From assembly GCA_020723185.1 (NCBI GenBank), contig DYJI01000005.1, positions 124,001 to 188,000 of the forward strand: a DNA stretch of 64,000 bases. The letters are read 5' to 3'. How positions within the stretch are numbered: the first letter of the stretch is position 1; each line of letters begins with the position of its first letter. Shown piece after piece: positions 34,652 through 44,331 of the stretch. The translations under genes and the position numbers were made by a program. The notes beneath the pieces are model-generated. The model had not been told where the DNA came from. It saw nothing but the letters and a program-made list of their open reading frames with translations, and ran no database searches. Source of the stretch: Sideroxydans lithotrophicus. Its GTDB lineage: Bacteria > Pseudomonadota > Gammaproteobacteria > Burkholderiales > Gallionellaceae.

Positions 34652-36361
34652 TCAAGGCATAGGTGTGCTGCAGACGCGATCTCGACCGGTCTGTTTCGCT
34701 TGGTAGAGTTGCATGTCTGCCTCATGGATCAGTTCTTCCAGCACCATCTCCGCACTGCGCGTCGCAATACCGAAGCTGGCCGTCATCGACAACACACCGT
34801 CGCCAGCGGGGATACGCAACTCGCTCACCGCCCGCCGCAAACGCTCGGCATGGTTCACCGCCTGCTGCAAGCCGGTCTCAGGCAACAGCAGCACGAACTC
34901 CTCGCCGCCCCAACGCGCCACCACATCGCTGCTGCGCGACATCCGTTTCAGCATGTTGGCCACTGCCACCAGCGCCTCGTCGCCGGTCTTGTGCCCGTAA
35001 CGGTCGTTGATGGATTTGAAATGATCGATGTCCATCACCGCCAGGCTCAGCGGCCGGTCATGCCGTGCCGCCGTATCCACCAGCGGCTGCGCCGCCTCCT
35101 GGAATGCACGCCGGTTGTTCAGCTGCGTCAGCGCATCCTGCCGCGCCACCTGTTCCGCCAGATAGCGCGCCTCTCGGTGCTGGCGCATCCAGTGCGCAAG
35201 GGCCAGCGCCAGCAGGGTCGCCTCGATCAGCAGACCGATCTCCGCCGCATGGAAGGTGAACAGGCTGAACGGAATCTTGCCCCACACCGACAATGCGGTA
35301 AGCCCGACGCCCAGCATGCCGAAAAAGGTGGCGAACAGGAAATAGCGCGCAGACGGCCGCTGCCGCCAGACGCTGACCAGACCCAGCACGAACATGCCCG
35401 CAGTGAAAGAGCTCATGCTCACGAAAGCCAGCAGCCCGGCCAGCAACTGGCTGCCCAGCAACAGAGCGAGCAGCATGCCGCCGAGGGAGAGCCCCATGCT
35501 CCAGCACACCACGCGCTGGGTGCGGGGCAGATACTGCGCCAGCATCAGGAAACGCGAAGCGAACAACAATCCGAACGCGTTATAGACCACCATGGAGACC
35601 AGGATCACATAGCGCTGGAAACCCGTGGACTGCGGCCACAGCCAGCCCGCGCCATGCCCGGTGTAAGCCACATTGCAGAACAGGACGCTCAGCAGCGCCA
35701 GCGCATAATAAAGATAGCTGCGCTCACGCGTCCCGGTGTACAGCAACAGGTTGTAGGCTCCCAGCGCGATCATGAAGCCGAAGAAGAAACCGTAGAAATA
35801 ACCGAATTGCAAGCGATGGGATGCGTAGACCTCCGGCATCATCAGCTCCAGCGGCAAAGCCATCGGATCGACCGACGCCACCCGCAGCAGCACCTCGCTG
35901 CGCCCCGGCGGCAACTGCAACGGCAGCACATAGCCCATGCCCGGTATCAGCCCTGGCGCATCAGGCAACTCATCCCCGGTATGCACCGCATGGCGGCTGC
36001 CGTCCGCATGCATCACATACACATCCAGCCGGTCCAGCCAGGTCACGCCCGCCAGCAACATGCGCGGCTGCACCTCGCGCGTATCGTTCTCCAGCGACAG
36101 ATGTAACCACACCGGTCTGGAGCCGATGCCGAAATCGGGCACCGCCATCGTCACCGGCTTGAAGGCACCCGACCGCAACTGCGACAGCGCCTCGTCCAGC
36201 CCCAGCGCGACATCTCCCTCGACCAGCTGTACCGCATAGAGGCCGAGCGAACCCGTCGGCACTTCCGACAGGCGAAAAGCGTCCGCCGCCTTCGCCAAGG
36301 GCGCTACGCAAAGCAAATAAAGGAGCAGCAGCTTCAAGAAGCTGGCAGTCAAAGTGTTCAA
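34652..36361 (-). CDS. 7TM-DISM diguanylate cyclase
   Basis: A membrane diguanylate cyclase. Order: signal peptide (LNTLTASFLKLLLLYLLCVA), a periplasmic 7TMR-DISM extracellular beta domain (about 30-170), seven membrane helices (about 180-390), a short coiled linker (HWMRQHREARYLAEQVARQD), and a GGDEF domain with active-site variant GGEEF (RWGGEEFVLLLP). No EAL domain is present, so it should make c-di-GMP. The TTG start at 36361 is chosen because AGGG lies 6 nt upstream and the signal peptide begins there; ATG 36427 in the same frame is the alternative and adds 22 residues. It converges with the unknown hox-linked membrane gene. Confidence 0.88.
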   Translation of the reverse strand: MNTLTASFLKLLLLYLLCVAPLAKAADAFRLSEVPTGSLGLYAVQLVEGDVALGLDEALSQLRSGAFKPVTMAVPDFGIGSRPVWLHLSLENDTREVQPRMLLAGVTWLDRLDVYVMHADGSRHAVHTGDELPDAPGLIPGMGYVLPLQLPPGRSEVLLRVASVDPMALPLELMMPEVYASHRLQFGYFYGFFFGFMIALGAYNLLLYTGTRERSYLYYALALLSVLFCNVAYTGHGAGWLWPQSTGFQRYVILVSMVVYNAFGLLFASRFLMLAQYLPRTQRVVCWSMGLSLGGMLLALLLGSQLLAGLLAFVSMSSFTAGMFVLGLVSVWRQRPSARYFLFATFFGMLGVGLTALSVWGKIPFSLFTFHAAEIGLLIEATLLALALAHWMRQHREARYLAEQVARQDALTQLNNRRAFQEAAQPLVDTAARHDRPLSLAVMDIDHFKSINDRYGHKTGDEALVAVANMLKRMSRSSDVVARWGGEEFVLLLPETGLQQAVNHAERLRRAVSELRIPAGDGVLSMTASFGIATRSAEMVLEELIHEADMQLYQAKQTGRDRVCSTPMP

Positions 36362-36561
36362 CGGAAACCCTATCCAGGATGAAGCCGATGTGACACGTAC
36401 TGAAAGAACCACTTCAGCGCGCCGCATCTTAGCACCGCAGACACTCCGATGCAGTCGCAACAGCGGCCTATATATTCTGGCCTGCTGAAGAGGAGGGCCT
36501 GAGCAGTCAGGCATCGATTCTTTAGGGATGGATGGTCCGACTCTGAAGTCTGGTGCCGGAC

Positions 36562-36667
36562 AAAAAAATGCCCCCATCCCTTTCAGGACAGGGGCAAAGG
36601 TCTCAACTAAGGGGGAAGTCAAGACCTCACGCTCAGGGAGGAGAAACGTGAAGTAACTCTCGTTACT
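36562..36667 (-). ncRNA. Structured small RNA with anti-Shine-Dalgarno loop (candidate)
   Basis: Minus-strand transcript of about 106 nt inferred from structure. Four stem-loops follow one another: AGTAAC-GAGA-GTTACT (36667-36652); TCACG/CGTGA (36651-36627) whose loop holds CTCCTCCCT; AGGTCT/AGACCT (36627-36598) with a TTCCCCCTT loop; and a terminator TGCCCC/GGGGCA followed by seven T (36596-36562). A TATCTA -10-like box ends 7 nt before the first A. The CTCCTCC loop is complementary to ribosome-binding sites. It resembles the anti-SD small RNAs reported as toxic in betaproteobacteria; that assignment is from memory and unverified. No protein is encoded here, and the remaining intergenic DNA (36362-36851) shows no gene. 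Confidence 0.7.
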
Positions 36668-36807
36668 GTTGCCGTAGATAAGCATTCGCTAATAAAGTTC
36701 CGAAGATTTTTTTATTTACAGAACCCATGGCTCCGTCATTCATGCGAGGGAATTCGCCTTTAAGTATTTTTCCTGAATTGGCATAATCCAGCCCCGCAAT
36801 AACCCAT

Positions 36808-36831
36808 TAGCCCTCGAACGAAAGAGGGCTA
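36808..36831 (+). promoter_or_regulatory. Hairpin in the tex leader
   Basis: TAGCCCTC/GAGGGCTA, an 8-bp perfect stem with an 8-nt loop, 20 bp before the tex ATG and downstream of a CATAAT -10-like box (36782-36787). It has no T-run on the plus strand, so a leader structure is more likely than a terminator. Confidence 0.35.
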
Positions 36832-36851
36832 TTTAATCTGCAGGTCAATAA

Positions 36852-39200
36852 ATGCTCCCACCCATCGAACAACGCCTCGCCACCGAAATATCCGCAAAGC
36901 CGTCCCAGATCGCCGCCGCCATCGCCCTGCTGGACGAAGGTGCGACCGTGCCTTTCATCGCCCGTTACCGCAAGGAGGCGACAGGCGGGCTGGACGATAC
37001 GCAACTGCGCATGCTGGAAGAGCGACTGCGCTACATGCGCGAGCTGGAAGAGCGTCGCACGGCGATCATCGCTTCCATCACCGAGCAGGGCAAGATGACG
37101 CCGGAGCTTTTGCAGGCCGTGGCGCATGCAACGGACAAGACGCATCTGGAAGATTTGTATCTGCCCTACAAGCCGAAGCGCCGCACCAAGGCGCAGATCG
37201 CGCTGGAGGCGGGGCTGGAGACGCTGGCGGATGCACTGCTGGCGAACCCCACGCTGAACCCGGAAGAAGAGGCGGCCAAGTATCTGCGCGAGCCTTTCAC
37301 CAACGAGGCGGGCGATGCCAACCCTGGTGTGGCGGATGCCAAGGCGGCGCTGGATGGCGCGCGGCAGATTTTGATGGAACGCTTCGCCGAGGATGCAGGC
37401 CTGCTGCAATCGCTGCGCGAATATGTGCAGCAGCATGGCGTGGTGCAGTCCAAGGTCATCGAGGGCAAGAACGAGGCGGCGGAGAAGTACGCCGACTATT
37501 TCGATTATTCCGAATCCATCAACACCATTCCTTCGCACCGCGCGCTGGCGGTGTTCCGCGGTCGCCGCGAGGAGATGCTGAGCGTGGAACTGCGGCTGGA
37601 TACGGAAAAAGAAAAACCCACCTGGTCTTCACCACACAACCCGTGCGAGGCGCGCATCGCGGCGCGTTTCAACATCAAGGACATGAACCGTCCCGCCGAC
37701 CGCTGGCTGCTGGACACCGTGCGCTGGACTTGGCGCGTAAAGATGTTCATGCATCTGGAGACCGAGCTGATGGGCGCGCTGCGCAGCAAGGCCGAGACCG
37801 AGGCCATCAACGTGTTCGCGCGCAACCTGAAAGATCTGCTGCTGGCCGCACCGGCCGGGCAGCGCGCCACCATGGGGCTGGACCCCGGCCTGCGCACCGG
37901 CGTGAAAGTGGCGGTGGTGGACGAGACCGGGAAGGTGGTGGATACCGCCACCATCTACCCGCACCAGCCGCGCAATGACTGGAATGTGTCCATCGCCATC
38001 TTGGCACAGATGGCGCAGAAACATAAGGTCTCGCTCATCTCTATCGGCAACGGCACCGCATCGCGCGAGACCGACCGCCTGGCGCGCGACCTCATCAAGC
38101 TGCATCCCGAACTCAAGCTCACCAGCATCGTCGTGTCAGAAGCGGGCGCGTCGGTGTATTCCGCATCGGAGTTCGCCTCGCGCGAATTGCCGGAGCTGGA
38201 TGTGAGCCTGCGCGGTGCGGTGTCCATCGCACGCCGCCTGCAAGACCCGCTGGCCGAGCTGGTAAAGATCGATCCCAAATCCATCGGTGTGGGCCAGTAT
38301 CAGCACGACGTGAGCCAGGTGCAACTGGCGCGCTCGCTGGATGCGGTGGTGGAAGACTGCGTGAACGCGGTGGGCGTGGATGTGAACACGGCCTCGGCGC
38401 CTCTGCTGGCGCGCGTCTCCGGCCTCTCCAGCAGCGTGGCGCAGGCCATCGTCAACCATCGCGACCTCAAGGGTAAGTTCGCCAGCCGCGCCGAACTGCG
38501 CGAAGTGCCGCGTCTGGGCGACAAGACCTTCGAGCAGGCGGCGGGCTTCTTGCGCATCATGGGCGGCAATAATCCGCTCGATGCTTCGGCGGTGCACCCC
38601 GAGTCGTATCCGCTGGTGCAGCGCATCCTCGAAGACATCAAGCAGGACATCAAGGGCGTGATCGGCAACGGCAAGCTGCTGCATTCGCTCAACCCCTCGA
38701 AGTACGCGAACGAGCAGTTCGGTATCCCCACCATCTCCGACATCCTCAAGGAACTGGAGAAGCCGGGCCGCGACCCGCGCCCCGAGTTCACCACCGCCAG
38801 CTTCAAGGAAGGCGTGGAAGACCTGAAGGACCTGGAGCCCGGCATGATCCTCGAAGGCGTGGTGACCAACGTCGCCGCGTTCGGCGCGTTCGTGGACATC
38901 GGCGTGCATCAGGATGGTCTGGTGCACATCTCCGCGTTGGCCGACAAGTTCGTCAAAGACCCGCACACCGTGGTGAAAGCGGGGCAGGTGGTGAAGGTGA
39001 AGGTGCTGGAGGTGGACGTGAAGCGCAAGCGCATCGCGCTCACCATGCGCATGTCCGACACGCCGGGGCAGGGCAGGGCCGAGCCGCAGCATGCGCCGCG
39101 CGACCAGCGCCATGCGGGCAAGCCGCACAAGCCTCAGCAACAACGCCAGCCCGAGCCGGCGGGGGCGATGGCGGCGGCGTTCGCGAAGTTGAAGGGATAA
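36852..39200 (+). CDS. tex: Tex family RNA-binding transcription accessory protein
   Basis: A 782-residue Tex protein. The layout is an N-terminal helical Tex domain ([44 protein letters not shown]), a YqgF-like RNase H fold domain ([20 protein letters not shown]), helix-hairpin-helix motifs ([16 protein letters not shown]), and a C-terminal S1 RNA-binding domain (about 655-730, [21 protein letters not shown]). A Gln/Pro-rich basic tail follows. Tex influences transcription and toxin expression in several pathogens, but its biochemical role is not settled. It is read away from the sRNA region and followed by two small DUF genes. Confidence 0.95.
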   Translation: MLPPIEQRLATEISAKPSQIAAAIALLDEGATVPFIARYRKEATGGLDDTQLRMLEERLRYMRELEERRTAIIASITEQGKMTPELLQAVAHATDKTHLEDLYLPYKPKRRTKAQIALEAGLETLADALLANPTLNPEEEAAKYLREPFTNEAGDANPGVADAKAALDGARQILMERFAEDAGLLQSLREYVQQHGVVQSKVIEGKNEAAEKYADYFDYSESINTIPSHRALAVFRGRREEMLSVELRLDTEKEKPTWSSPHNPCEARIAARFNIKDMNRPADRWLLDTVRWTWRVKMFMHLETELMGALRSKAETEAINVFARNLKDLLLAAPAGQRATMGLDPGLRTGVKVAVVDETGKVVDTATIYPHQPRNDWNVSIAILAQMAQKHKVSLISIGNGTASRETDRLARDLIKLHPELKLTSIVVSEAGASVYSASEFASRELPELDVSLRGAVSIARRLQDPLAELVKIDPKSIGVGQYQHDVSQVQLARSLDAVVEDCVNAVGVDVNTASAPLLARVSGLSSSVAQAIVNHRDLKGKFASRAELREVPRLGDKTFEQAAGFLRIMGGNNPLDASAVHPESYPLVQRILEDIKQDIKGVIGNGKLLHSLNPSKYANEQFGIPTISDILKELEKPGRDPRPEFTTASFKEGVEDLKDLEPGMILEGVVTNVAAFGAFVDIGVHQDGLVHISALADKFVKDPHTVVKAGQVVKVKVLEVDVKRKRIALTMRMSDTPGQGRAEPQHAPRDQRHAGKPHKPQQQRQPEPAGAMAAAFAKLKG

Positions 39201-39210
39201 AGGCACCTGC

Positions 39211-39426
39211 GTGAAGCCGGAAGTCCTGCAAGCGCTGGTCACACGCACCATGCCTTACGGTAAGTATCAGGGGCGGTTGATCGCCGACCTGCCGGGCAAC
39301 TATCTGAACTGGATGGCGCGCACCGGCTTTCCGAAAGGGGAGCTGGGACAACTGCTGGCGCTGATGCATGAGCTGGATCACAACGGTCTTTCTTCTTTGC
39401 TCGATCCGCTACGCAAGCTGGAATGA
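39211..39426 (+). CDS. DUF3820 family protein
   Basis: A 71-residue protein starting at GTG 39211, 10 bp after tex. The motif TMPYGKYQGRLIADLPGNYLNWMAR is the core of the DUF3820 family. That family has been described as a putative quorum-sensing-regulated virulence factor in Pseudomonas and also resembles exonuclease-associated domains. A function here cannot be given. It is probably co-transcribed with tex. Confidence 0.85.
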   Translation: MKPEVLQALVTRTMPYGKYQGRLIADLPGNYLNWMARTGFPKGELGQLLALMHELDHNGLSSLLDPLRKLE

Positions 39427-39477
39427 GCGCACAATGAACCTCGCGTTTGAGCGTTCATTCAATGAGGGAGTATCAAT

Positions 39478-39774
39478 ATGCTTGTGACCTTTACTACCGA
39501 GGCTTATGCCGATATCACCATGTTCGGGGATGTCGGTCTGGCCATGCTGAAGATGATGGGACACAGCGCTACAGTACCCGGCGCGATCCGCGCCGAAGAT
39601 GTGCCTGTGGCGCTGGAGCGTTTGACAGCTGCGGTGGGTGCCATGCCCGCCACCGCGCCGACTTCGGCCAAGGATGCGGACGAGCCTAATGTCAGCCTGA
39701 GGAACCGTGCACTGCCGCTCATTGAACTGCTGAAAGCCGCTGCCAAGGCGGAAGCGTTTGTAAGCTGGAAGTAG
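39478..39774 (+). CDS. DUF1840 domain-containing protein
   Basis: A 98-residue protein that begins MLVTFTTEAYADITMFGDVG, the DUF1840 signature, and ends LPLIELLKAAAKAEAFVSWK. The family is confined largely to beta- and gammaproteobacteria and has no assigned function. GGGAG lies 8 nt upstream. A terminator follows 18 bp after the stop. Confidence 0.88.
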   Translation: MLVTFTTEAYADITMFGDVGLAMLKMMGHSATVPGAIRAEDVPVALERLTAAVGAMPATAPTSAKDADEPNVSLRNRALPLIELLKAAAKAEAFVSWK

Positions 39775-39791
39775 GAGAGCGCAAAGCAATG

Positions 39792-39809
39792 AAGCCCCGC
39801 AGGGCTTTT
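39792..39809 (+). terminator. Terminator after the DUF1840 gene
   Basis: Stem AAGCCC/GGGCTT with a CGCA loop, then TT. Confidence 0.6.
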
Positions 39810-39844
39810 GTGTGTCGCTCGATCGAAGCGAGGTGCAACTGGAT

Positions 39845-39920
39845 TGGCGTCCCCTACGAGATTCGAACTCGTGTTATCGCCGTGAAAGGGCGGTGTCCTA
39901 GGCCTCTAGACGAAGGGGAC
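39845..39920 (-). tRNA. tRNA-Glu (anticodon TTC), copy 1
   Basis: 76 nt, acceptor GTCCCCT, anticodon stem-loop GCCCTTTCACGGC (TTC), T-loop GTTCGAATC, encoded CCA. Identical to the copy at 39993-40068 and last in the minus-strand tRNA transcript. Confidence 0.96.
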
Positions 39921-39933
39921 TTTGCTCTAAAAC

Positions 39934-39957
39934 AAAATAGCCCGGAAGGGCTATTTT
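39934..39957 (-). terminator. Terminator between the two tRNA-Glu genes
   Basis: A 10-bp stem AAAATAGCCC/GGGCTATTTT with a four-base loop. On the minus strand it follows tRNA-Glu copy 2 and ends in TTTTG, so copy 1 is either read through or separately promoted. Confidence 0.7.
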
Positions 39958-39992
39958 TTACTGCCTCAGTGCAAACACTGTGCAACGGTAAC

Positions 39993-40068
39993 TGGCGTCC
40001 CCTACGAGATTCGAACTCGTGTTATCGCCGTGAAAGGGCGGTGTCCTAGGCCTCTAGACGAAGGGGAC
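39993..40068 (-). tRNA. tRNA-Glu (anticodon TTC), copy 2
   Basis: 76 nt, same sequence as copy 1, located 20 bp after tRNA-Ala on the minus strand. Confidence 0.96.
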
Positions 40069-40088
40069 TGCGGTACTGCTTCTTTTCT

Positions 40089-40164
<76 letters not shown>

Positions 40165-40188
40165 AGGTGGTCCCTGAAAAGAGCGCGC

Positions 40189-40217
40189 ATTATATTGATG
40201 CCCCCTTGCCTTGTAAA
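40189..40217 (-). promoter_or_regulatory. Promoter of tRNA-Ala/Glu/Glu
   Basis: On the minus strand TTTACA (40217-40212), 17-nt spacer, TATAAT (40194-40189), then discriminator GCGCGCTC. It lies just after the gltX stop. Confidence 0.8.
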
Positions 40218-40229
40218 GCGCCGGGGCAG

Positions 40230-41627
40230 TTATTTTGCGAGATTCTTCTCGATGCGCTGCAATACCATCTCGCGCGGGAACAATACAACCAAGGCATCGA
40301 CGGATGGTGCCTGCGTCTGACCGGTGAGCATCACGCGCAAAGGCATGGCAAGCTTGGGCATCTTCAATCCGTGTTGCGTGATGACTTCCTTGATCAAGGC
40401 ACTGATGGAAGGCGCATCCCATGTTGCGGTTGCCAGTCTGGCGGCGAAATCGCGCAATGCGGGAATGGCTTCCGCACTGAGTTGCGCCTCCATCAGGGCT
40501 GCATCGGGATGCAGGTCGATATAGAACACTTCGGCAGCATCGGCCAACTCGTTCAAAGTGGAGACGCGTTCCTTATATAAGCCGACCACAGAGGCGAGGG
40601 CGGGGCTGTTGCCGACTGTGATGTCGCGAGCTTCCAGACGCGGGCGTACCTTGGCAGCCAGCGCCTCGTTGTCCATCTGCTTCATATAGTGGTTGTTCAG
40701 CCATTTCAGCTTCTCGGTGTTGAACTGTGCCGCAGACGGCGTGATGTGGTCCAGATCGAACCACTGGCAGAACTGATCTACCGAGAACACCTCATCGTCG
40801 CCATGCGACCAGCCGAGGCGAGCGAGGTAGTTGATGACCGCCTCGGGCAGATAGCCGTCTTCATCATATTGCATGACACTGACGGCACCGTGGCGCTTGG
40901 ACAGCTTGGTGCCGTCGTCGCCCAGGATCATGGACAGGTGAGCGTAGTTCGGTACCGTCGCGCCCAGTGCCGTGAGGATGTTGATCTGGCGCGGGGTGTT
41001 GTTGACGTGGTCGTCACCACGGATGACCTGGGTGATACCCATGTCCCAGTCGTCCACCACCACACAGAAGTTATAAGTTGGCGTGCCGTCGGAACGGGCG
41101 ATAATCAGGTCATCCAACTCACTGTTGCTGAATTCTATCCGGCCTTTGACCATATCGTCCCAAGCGACCACACCCTCGGTCGGGTTCTTGAAGCGGATCA
41201 CAGGTTTGATGCCCTCCGGAATGGCGGGGAGAGTCTTTCCGGATTCCGGCCGCCAGGTGCCGTCGTAACGCGGCTTCTCGCCGCGTGCACGTTGCGCTTC
41301 GCGCATGGCATCCAGCTCGGCGGGCGAGGTGTAGCAGTAGTAGGCATGGCCGGATGCCAGCATCTGCTGGATGACTTCCTTATAGCGCGGCATGCGCTGC
41401 ATCTGATAGAACGGGCCTTCGTCGTAGTCCAGGCCCAGCCAGTTCATGCCGTCCAGAATGGCTTGCACCGCTTCCGGCGTGGAGCGCTCGACGTCCGTAT
41501 CCTCGATGCGCAGGATGAACGTGCCGCCGTGCTTGCGGGCATAGGCCCACGAGAAAAGCGCAGTGCGCGCGCCGCCGATGTGCAGATAGCCGGTGGGACT
41601 GGGAGCGAAACGGGTACGGACGGTCAT
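40230..41627 (-). CDS. gltX: Glutamate--tRNA ligase
   Basis: Charges tRNA-Glu. The 465-residue class I synthetase has [20 protein letters not shown] (HIGH-type) at the N-terminus, [16 protein letters not shown], and [11 protein letters not shown] (KMSKS). It sits directly upstream of the tRNA-Ala-Glu-Glu transcript on the same strand, so enzyme and substrate genes are neighbours. A -10 box TAGAAT with a GCGCGCC discriminator precedes it. The C-terminal anticodon domain is complete. Confidence 0.97.
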   Translation of the reverse strand: MTVRTRFAPSPTGYLHIGGARTALFSWAYARKHGGTFILRIEDTDVERSTPEAVQAILDGMNWLGLDYDEGPFYQMQRMPRYKEVIQQMLASGHAYYCYTSPAELDAMREAQRARGEKPRYDGTWRPESGKTLPAIPEGIKPVIRFKNPTEGVVAWDDMVKGRIEFSNSELDDLIIARSDGTPTYNFCVVVDDWDMGITQVIRGDDHVNNTPRQINILTALGATVPNYAHLSMILGDDGTKLSKRHGAVSVMQYDEDGYLPEAVINYLARLGWSHGDDEVFSVDQFCQWFDLDHITPSAAQFNTEKLKWLNNHYMKQMDNEALAAKVRPRLEARDITVGNSPALASVVGLYKERVSTLNELADAAEVFYIDLHPDAALMEAQLSAEAIPALRDFAARLATATWDAPSISALIKEVITQHGLKMPKLAMPLRVMLTGQTQAPSVDALVVLFPREMVLQRIEKNLAK

Positions 41628-41662
41628 GTTGCTTTCCTGATTCTGACTTTTTGAAGGCGCGC

Positions 41663-41690
41663 ATTCTACAGGGTTGGATTAGCCTGAGAA
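41663..41690 (-). promoter_or_regulatory. Promoter of gltX
   Basis: TTCTCA (41690-41685), 16-nt spacer, TAGAAT (41668-41663), discriminator GCGCGCC. The -35 is weak. Confidence 0.5.
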
Positions 41691-41695
41691 ACAAA

Positions 41696-41724
41696 TTGAC
41701 CGGTATGGGCGGCTGTGATTAAAT
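41696..41724 (+). promoter_or_regulatory. Promoter of tRNA-Val
   Basis: TTGACC (41696-41701), 17-nt spacer, TTAAAT (41719-41724), discriminator GCGCGCCC, with the tRNA starting 14 bp later. Confidence 0.7.
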
Positions 41725-41738
41725 GCGCGCCCTGAATT

Positions 41739-41813
41739 GGGCGGTTAGCTCAGCGGTAGAGCACTGCCTTCACACGGCAGGGGTCACTGGTTCGAACCCA
41801 GTATCGCCCACCA
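41739..41813 (+). tRNA. tRNA-Val (anticodon CAC)
   Basis: 75 nt, acceptor GGGCGGT, anticodon stem-loop CTGCCTTCACACGGCAG (CAC), T-loop GTTCGAACC, encoded CCA. A single-gene transcript with its own promoter and terminator. Confidence 0.96.
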
Positions 41814-41818
41814 AATTG

Positions 41819-41849
41819 AAAAGCCAGCAAGTTACCTTGCTGGCTTTTT
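41819..41849 (+). terminator. Terminator of tRNA-Val
   Basis: An 11-bp perfect stem AAGCCAGCAAG/CTTGCTGGCTT, TTAC loop, then TTTC. Confidence 0.9.
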
Positions 41850-41946
41850 CTTTGTCCGCTTCCCGTTAATTCTTTATTTGACATAATATACATTATGCGC
41901 AATAAATAGGAATATGGGAAATGGCAGGATGCTCAGATTTGAGGCG

Positions 41947-42711
41947 TTATCTCAATTTAAACAGTCTGTTGAAGTTGTGGCTGGTAGCCAGCCCAACTTC
42001 GTCAACAGAGATATTGCGCAGTCTGGCGATCTCCTCGGCGACATGCTTCACGAAAGCCGGCTGATTGGTTTCGCCCCGATGCGGTGTCGGAGCCAGATAT
42101 GGCGAATCCGTCTCAATCAAAATCTTGTCGAGCGGGATGTTCTGCGCGACTTCTTTGATGCTGGTCGCATTCTTAAAAGTCAATATGCCGGAAAACGAAA
42201 TATAGAAGCCCAGATCGATAGCAGCTTTGGCAACGTCCAGGCTCTCGGTGAAACAATGCATCACACCTCCGACCTCGCCGGCCTTTTCCTCAGCCATGAT
42301 GCGCAATGTATCGTCCGCAGCCGACCGGGTGTGGATGATGAGCGGCTTTCCGCTTTCGCGCGAAGCGCGAATATGGGTGCGGAACCGCACTCGCTGCCAT
42401 TCCAGGTCGCCAGTTAGTCGGTAATAGTCCAGACCGGTTTCGCCGATCGCGATGACTTTGGGATGTTGGACCAATGCTACGAGTTGTGCCTGGTCAGGCT
42501 CTTCGTCCAGCTCATAGTCGGGATGAACGCCTACGGAGGCATACAGATTGTCATGCGCCTCCGCCAGCGCCAATACAGCGGGGAAACTACTCAACTCGAC
42601 CGACACGCACAGCGCGTGGCTCACCTGATTGTCCTTCATATTGACCAACAGCTCATCGAGCTGCTCGACCAAACCCGGGAAATTCAAATGACAATGGGAA
42701 TCTATGAACAT
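41947..42711 (-). CDS. TatD family metal-dependent hydrolase
   Basis: A 254-residue TIM-barrel hydrolase with DSHCHLNFPG, GVHPDYEL, IGETGLDYYR, IIHTRSA and ETDSPYLAP, which supply the two metal sites. Family members have 3'-5' DNase activity linked to repair; the E. coli homologue in this gene position is YcfH. It lies 2 bp after holB and ends the fatty-acid/mltG-tmk-holB gene string. A pilZ gene often found between holB and tatD in betaproteobacteria is absent. Confidence 0.92.
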   Translation of the reverse strand: MFIDSHCHLNFPGLVEQLDELLVNMKDNQVSHALCVSVELSSFPAVLALAEAHDNLYASVGVHPDYELDEEPDQAQLVALVQHPKVIAIGETGLDYYRLTGDLEWQRVRFRTHIRASRESGKPLIIHTRSAADDTLRIMAEEKAGEVGGVMHCFTESLDVAKAAIDLGFYISFSGILTFKNATSIKEVAQNIPLDKILIETDSPYLAPTPHRGETNQPAFVKHVAEEIARLRNISVDEVGLATSHNFNRLFKLR

Positions 42712-42713
42712 GC

Positions 42714-43721
42714 TCAGGCAGTAAATAGCTGTCGATAGGACATCAAAAGGGACTCAAGGAAGAGTCTGGGATTGAGCGGATGGTAGGCAGCACGGCGCGC
42801 CTCCTGCAATTCCTTCTGGAACCTCAATAAGGCTTGCGTGGTGGTAGTTTGCGCCAATTTCTCCAACTCATTCGACCGCTCAGGAAAATAACGAACGGAC
42901 CCGGCCAGTTTTGCCGAAGTCAGATCATGGCTCCATTGCTGCAGGCAATGGATGATGTGTACCGGGATCCCGCGTTGTAATTTTTCGGCCAGTGCCAATG
43001 CGTCCATCCTTGATGGCTGGCGGATCGCCTCCAGCAAGGTAACACGCTCTTCGGCTCCCTCGCCAGACTCTGCCCAATCCAGAGCCTGCAACGGGGCGAA
43101 ACCGGTTTGCGCCAACGCTTGCGCCGGGTTCTTTACCCCCTGTTGCGACAGCCATGTCGCACCGGCTTCCCTGGTAGGCGTGGCGACAGGGAATGCCAGA
43201 CAGCGACTGAGGATGGTAGGCAGCAGTTGTTGCGGCTTATGTGTGACCAACAGGAACAGCAACTTGTCAGTCGGCTCCTCCAGCGTCTTGAGCAAGGAGT
43301 TGGCTGCGTTATTGTTCATTGCTTCGGCGGGATAGACGACCACGACGCGATAACCGCCGCGGTGGGCAGAAAAATTGGCGAAGCCGGACAAAGCGCGTAT
43401 CTGGTCGACCGAGATCTCACGCGATGGCTTTTTGCTGCTCGACTTTTCTTCTGCTTCATCGGAATTGGACAAGGCATCCGGTTGCACCAGACGGAAATCC
43501 GGGTGGCTTTCCTGCTCGAACCAGCGGCAAGCATCGCAACTTCCGCATGCCATGCCTTGAGCTGTCGGCGCATCACAGAGCAAAGACTGCGAGAAACTCA
43601 AAGCCAGATCTAGTTTTCCTATCCCCTGGGCGCCCTTCAGCAGCACGGCATGCGGCAACCTGCCACGCAAGTTGTGCAGCGCTTGCCATGATTCAGATTG
43701 CCACGGGTATAGTTGTTTCAT
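42714..43721 (-). CDS. holB: DNA polymerase III subunit delta'
   Basis: Clamp-loader subunit, 335 residues. Visible are the degenerate P-loop GAQGIGKLDLALSFSQSL, the zinc-binding cysteines MACGSCDACRWF, and NNNAANSLLKTLEEP with HKPQQLLPTILSRC (SRC motif). The start at 43721 (MKQLYPWQSESW) matches the family better than an extension 7 codons upstream that overlaps tmk. It starts one base before the tmk stop and is probably co-translated. Confidence 0.92.
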   Translation of the reverse strand: MKQLYPWQSESWQALHNLRGRLPHAVLLKGAQGIGKLDLALSFSQSLLCDAPTAQGMACGSCDACRWFEQESHPDFRLVQPDALSNSDEAEEKSSSKKPSREISVDQIRALSGFANFSAHRGGYRVVVVYPAEAMNNNAANSLLKTLEEPTDKLLFLLVTHKPQQLLPTILSRCLAFPVATPTREAGATWLSQQGVKNPAQALAQTGFAPLQALDWAESGEGAEERVTLLEAIRQPSRMDALALAEKLQRGIPVHIIHCLQQWSHDLTSAKLAGSVRYFPERSNELEKLAQTTTTQALLRFQKELQEARRAAYHPLNPRLFLESLLMSYRQLFTA

Positions 43722-43722
43722 A

Positions 43723-44331
43723 TCAGAGTGCTGCAAGCACATCCGAAAGTTGTAGCTGAACTTCTTTCAGCGACTTTTCAGCGCGTATCACAGCGTATCG
43801 TTCGGGAGTTTTCGCGACTCGTGCCAGATATGCCTGACGTACCTTGTCGAAGAACTCGCCTTGTTCACGCTCGAATTTATCCAGACTCGCATTATTGGAC
43901 AAACGTTCTCTGGCCACTTCGATGGGAATATCGAACAACAAGGTAAGGTCTGGCTGCAGGTCGCCGTGCGTCCACTGTTCCAGTTGCTCCAGTTTAGAGA
44001 CTGGTACTCCCCTGCCCCCGCCCTGATAGGCAAAGCTGGCATCGCTGAAGCGGTCGGAGATGACCCAGGTACCGCGCTGCAATGCGGGGCGTATCACCTG
44101 CTCCACGTGTTCGCGGCGCGAAGCGAACATCAGCATGGCTTCGGTTTCGGGATGCATGGATTCATGCAGCACCAGCTCACGCAGCTTCTCTCCCAGCGGC
44201 GTACCGCCCGGTTCACGCGTCACCAGCAGGTCGACACCACGTTCGCGCAGGGCATTGGCGAACCATTCCAGCCCGGTGCTCTTCCCTGCCCCGTCTACGC
44301 CCTCGAATGTGATGAATCTGGCTTTGTTCAT
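43723..44331 (-). CDS. tmk: Thymidylate kinase
   Basis: Phosphorylates dTMP to dTDP. In its 202 residues are ITFEGVDGAGKSTGLEWF (P-loop), TREPGGTPLGE (dTMP site) and the LID segment of DRFSDASFAYQGGGRG. The start codon overlaps the mltG stop by one base. It is part of the mltG-tmk-holB-tatD string common to proteobacteria. Confidence 0.95.
   Translation of the reverse strand: MNKARFITFEGVDGAGKSTGLEWFANALRERGVDLLVTREPGGTPLGEKLRELVLHESMHPETEAMLMFASRREHVEQVIRPALQRGTWVISDRFSDASFAYQGGGRGVPVSKLEQLEQWTHGDLQPDLTLLFDIPIEVARERLSNNASLDKFEREQGEFFDKVRQAYLARVAKTPERYAVIRAEKSLKEVQLQLSDVLAAL

Noticed and set aside
34700-36106. 468-residue Gln/His-rich plus-strand frame opposite the DISM-GGDEF gene
   Set aside because: Composition of a reverse-strand shadow; no start context or motifs.
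41878-41907. TTGACA with a possible -10 (ATAAAT) reading toward tatD
   Set aside because: A good -35 but a poor -10, and no plus-strand gene follows; the frame at 41914 is antisense to tatD.
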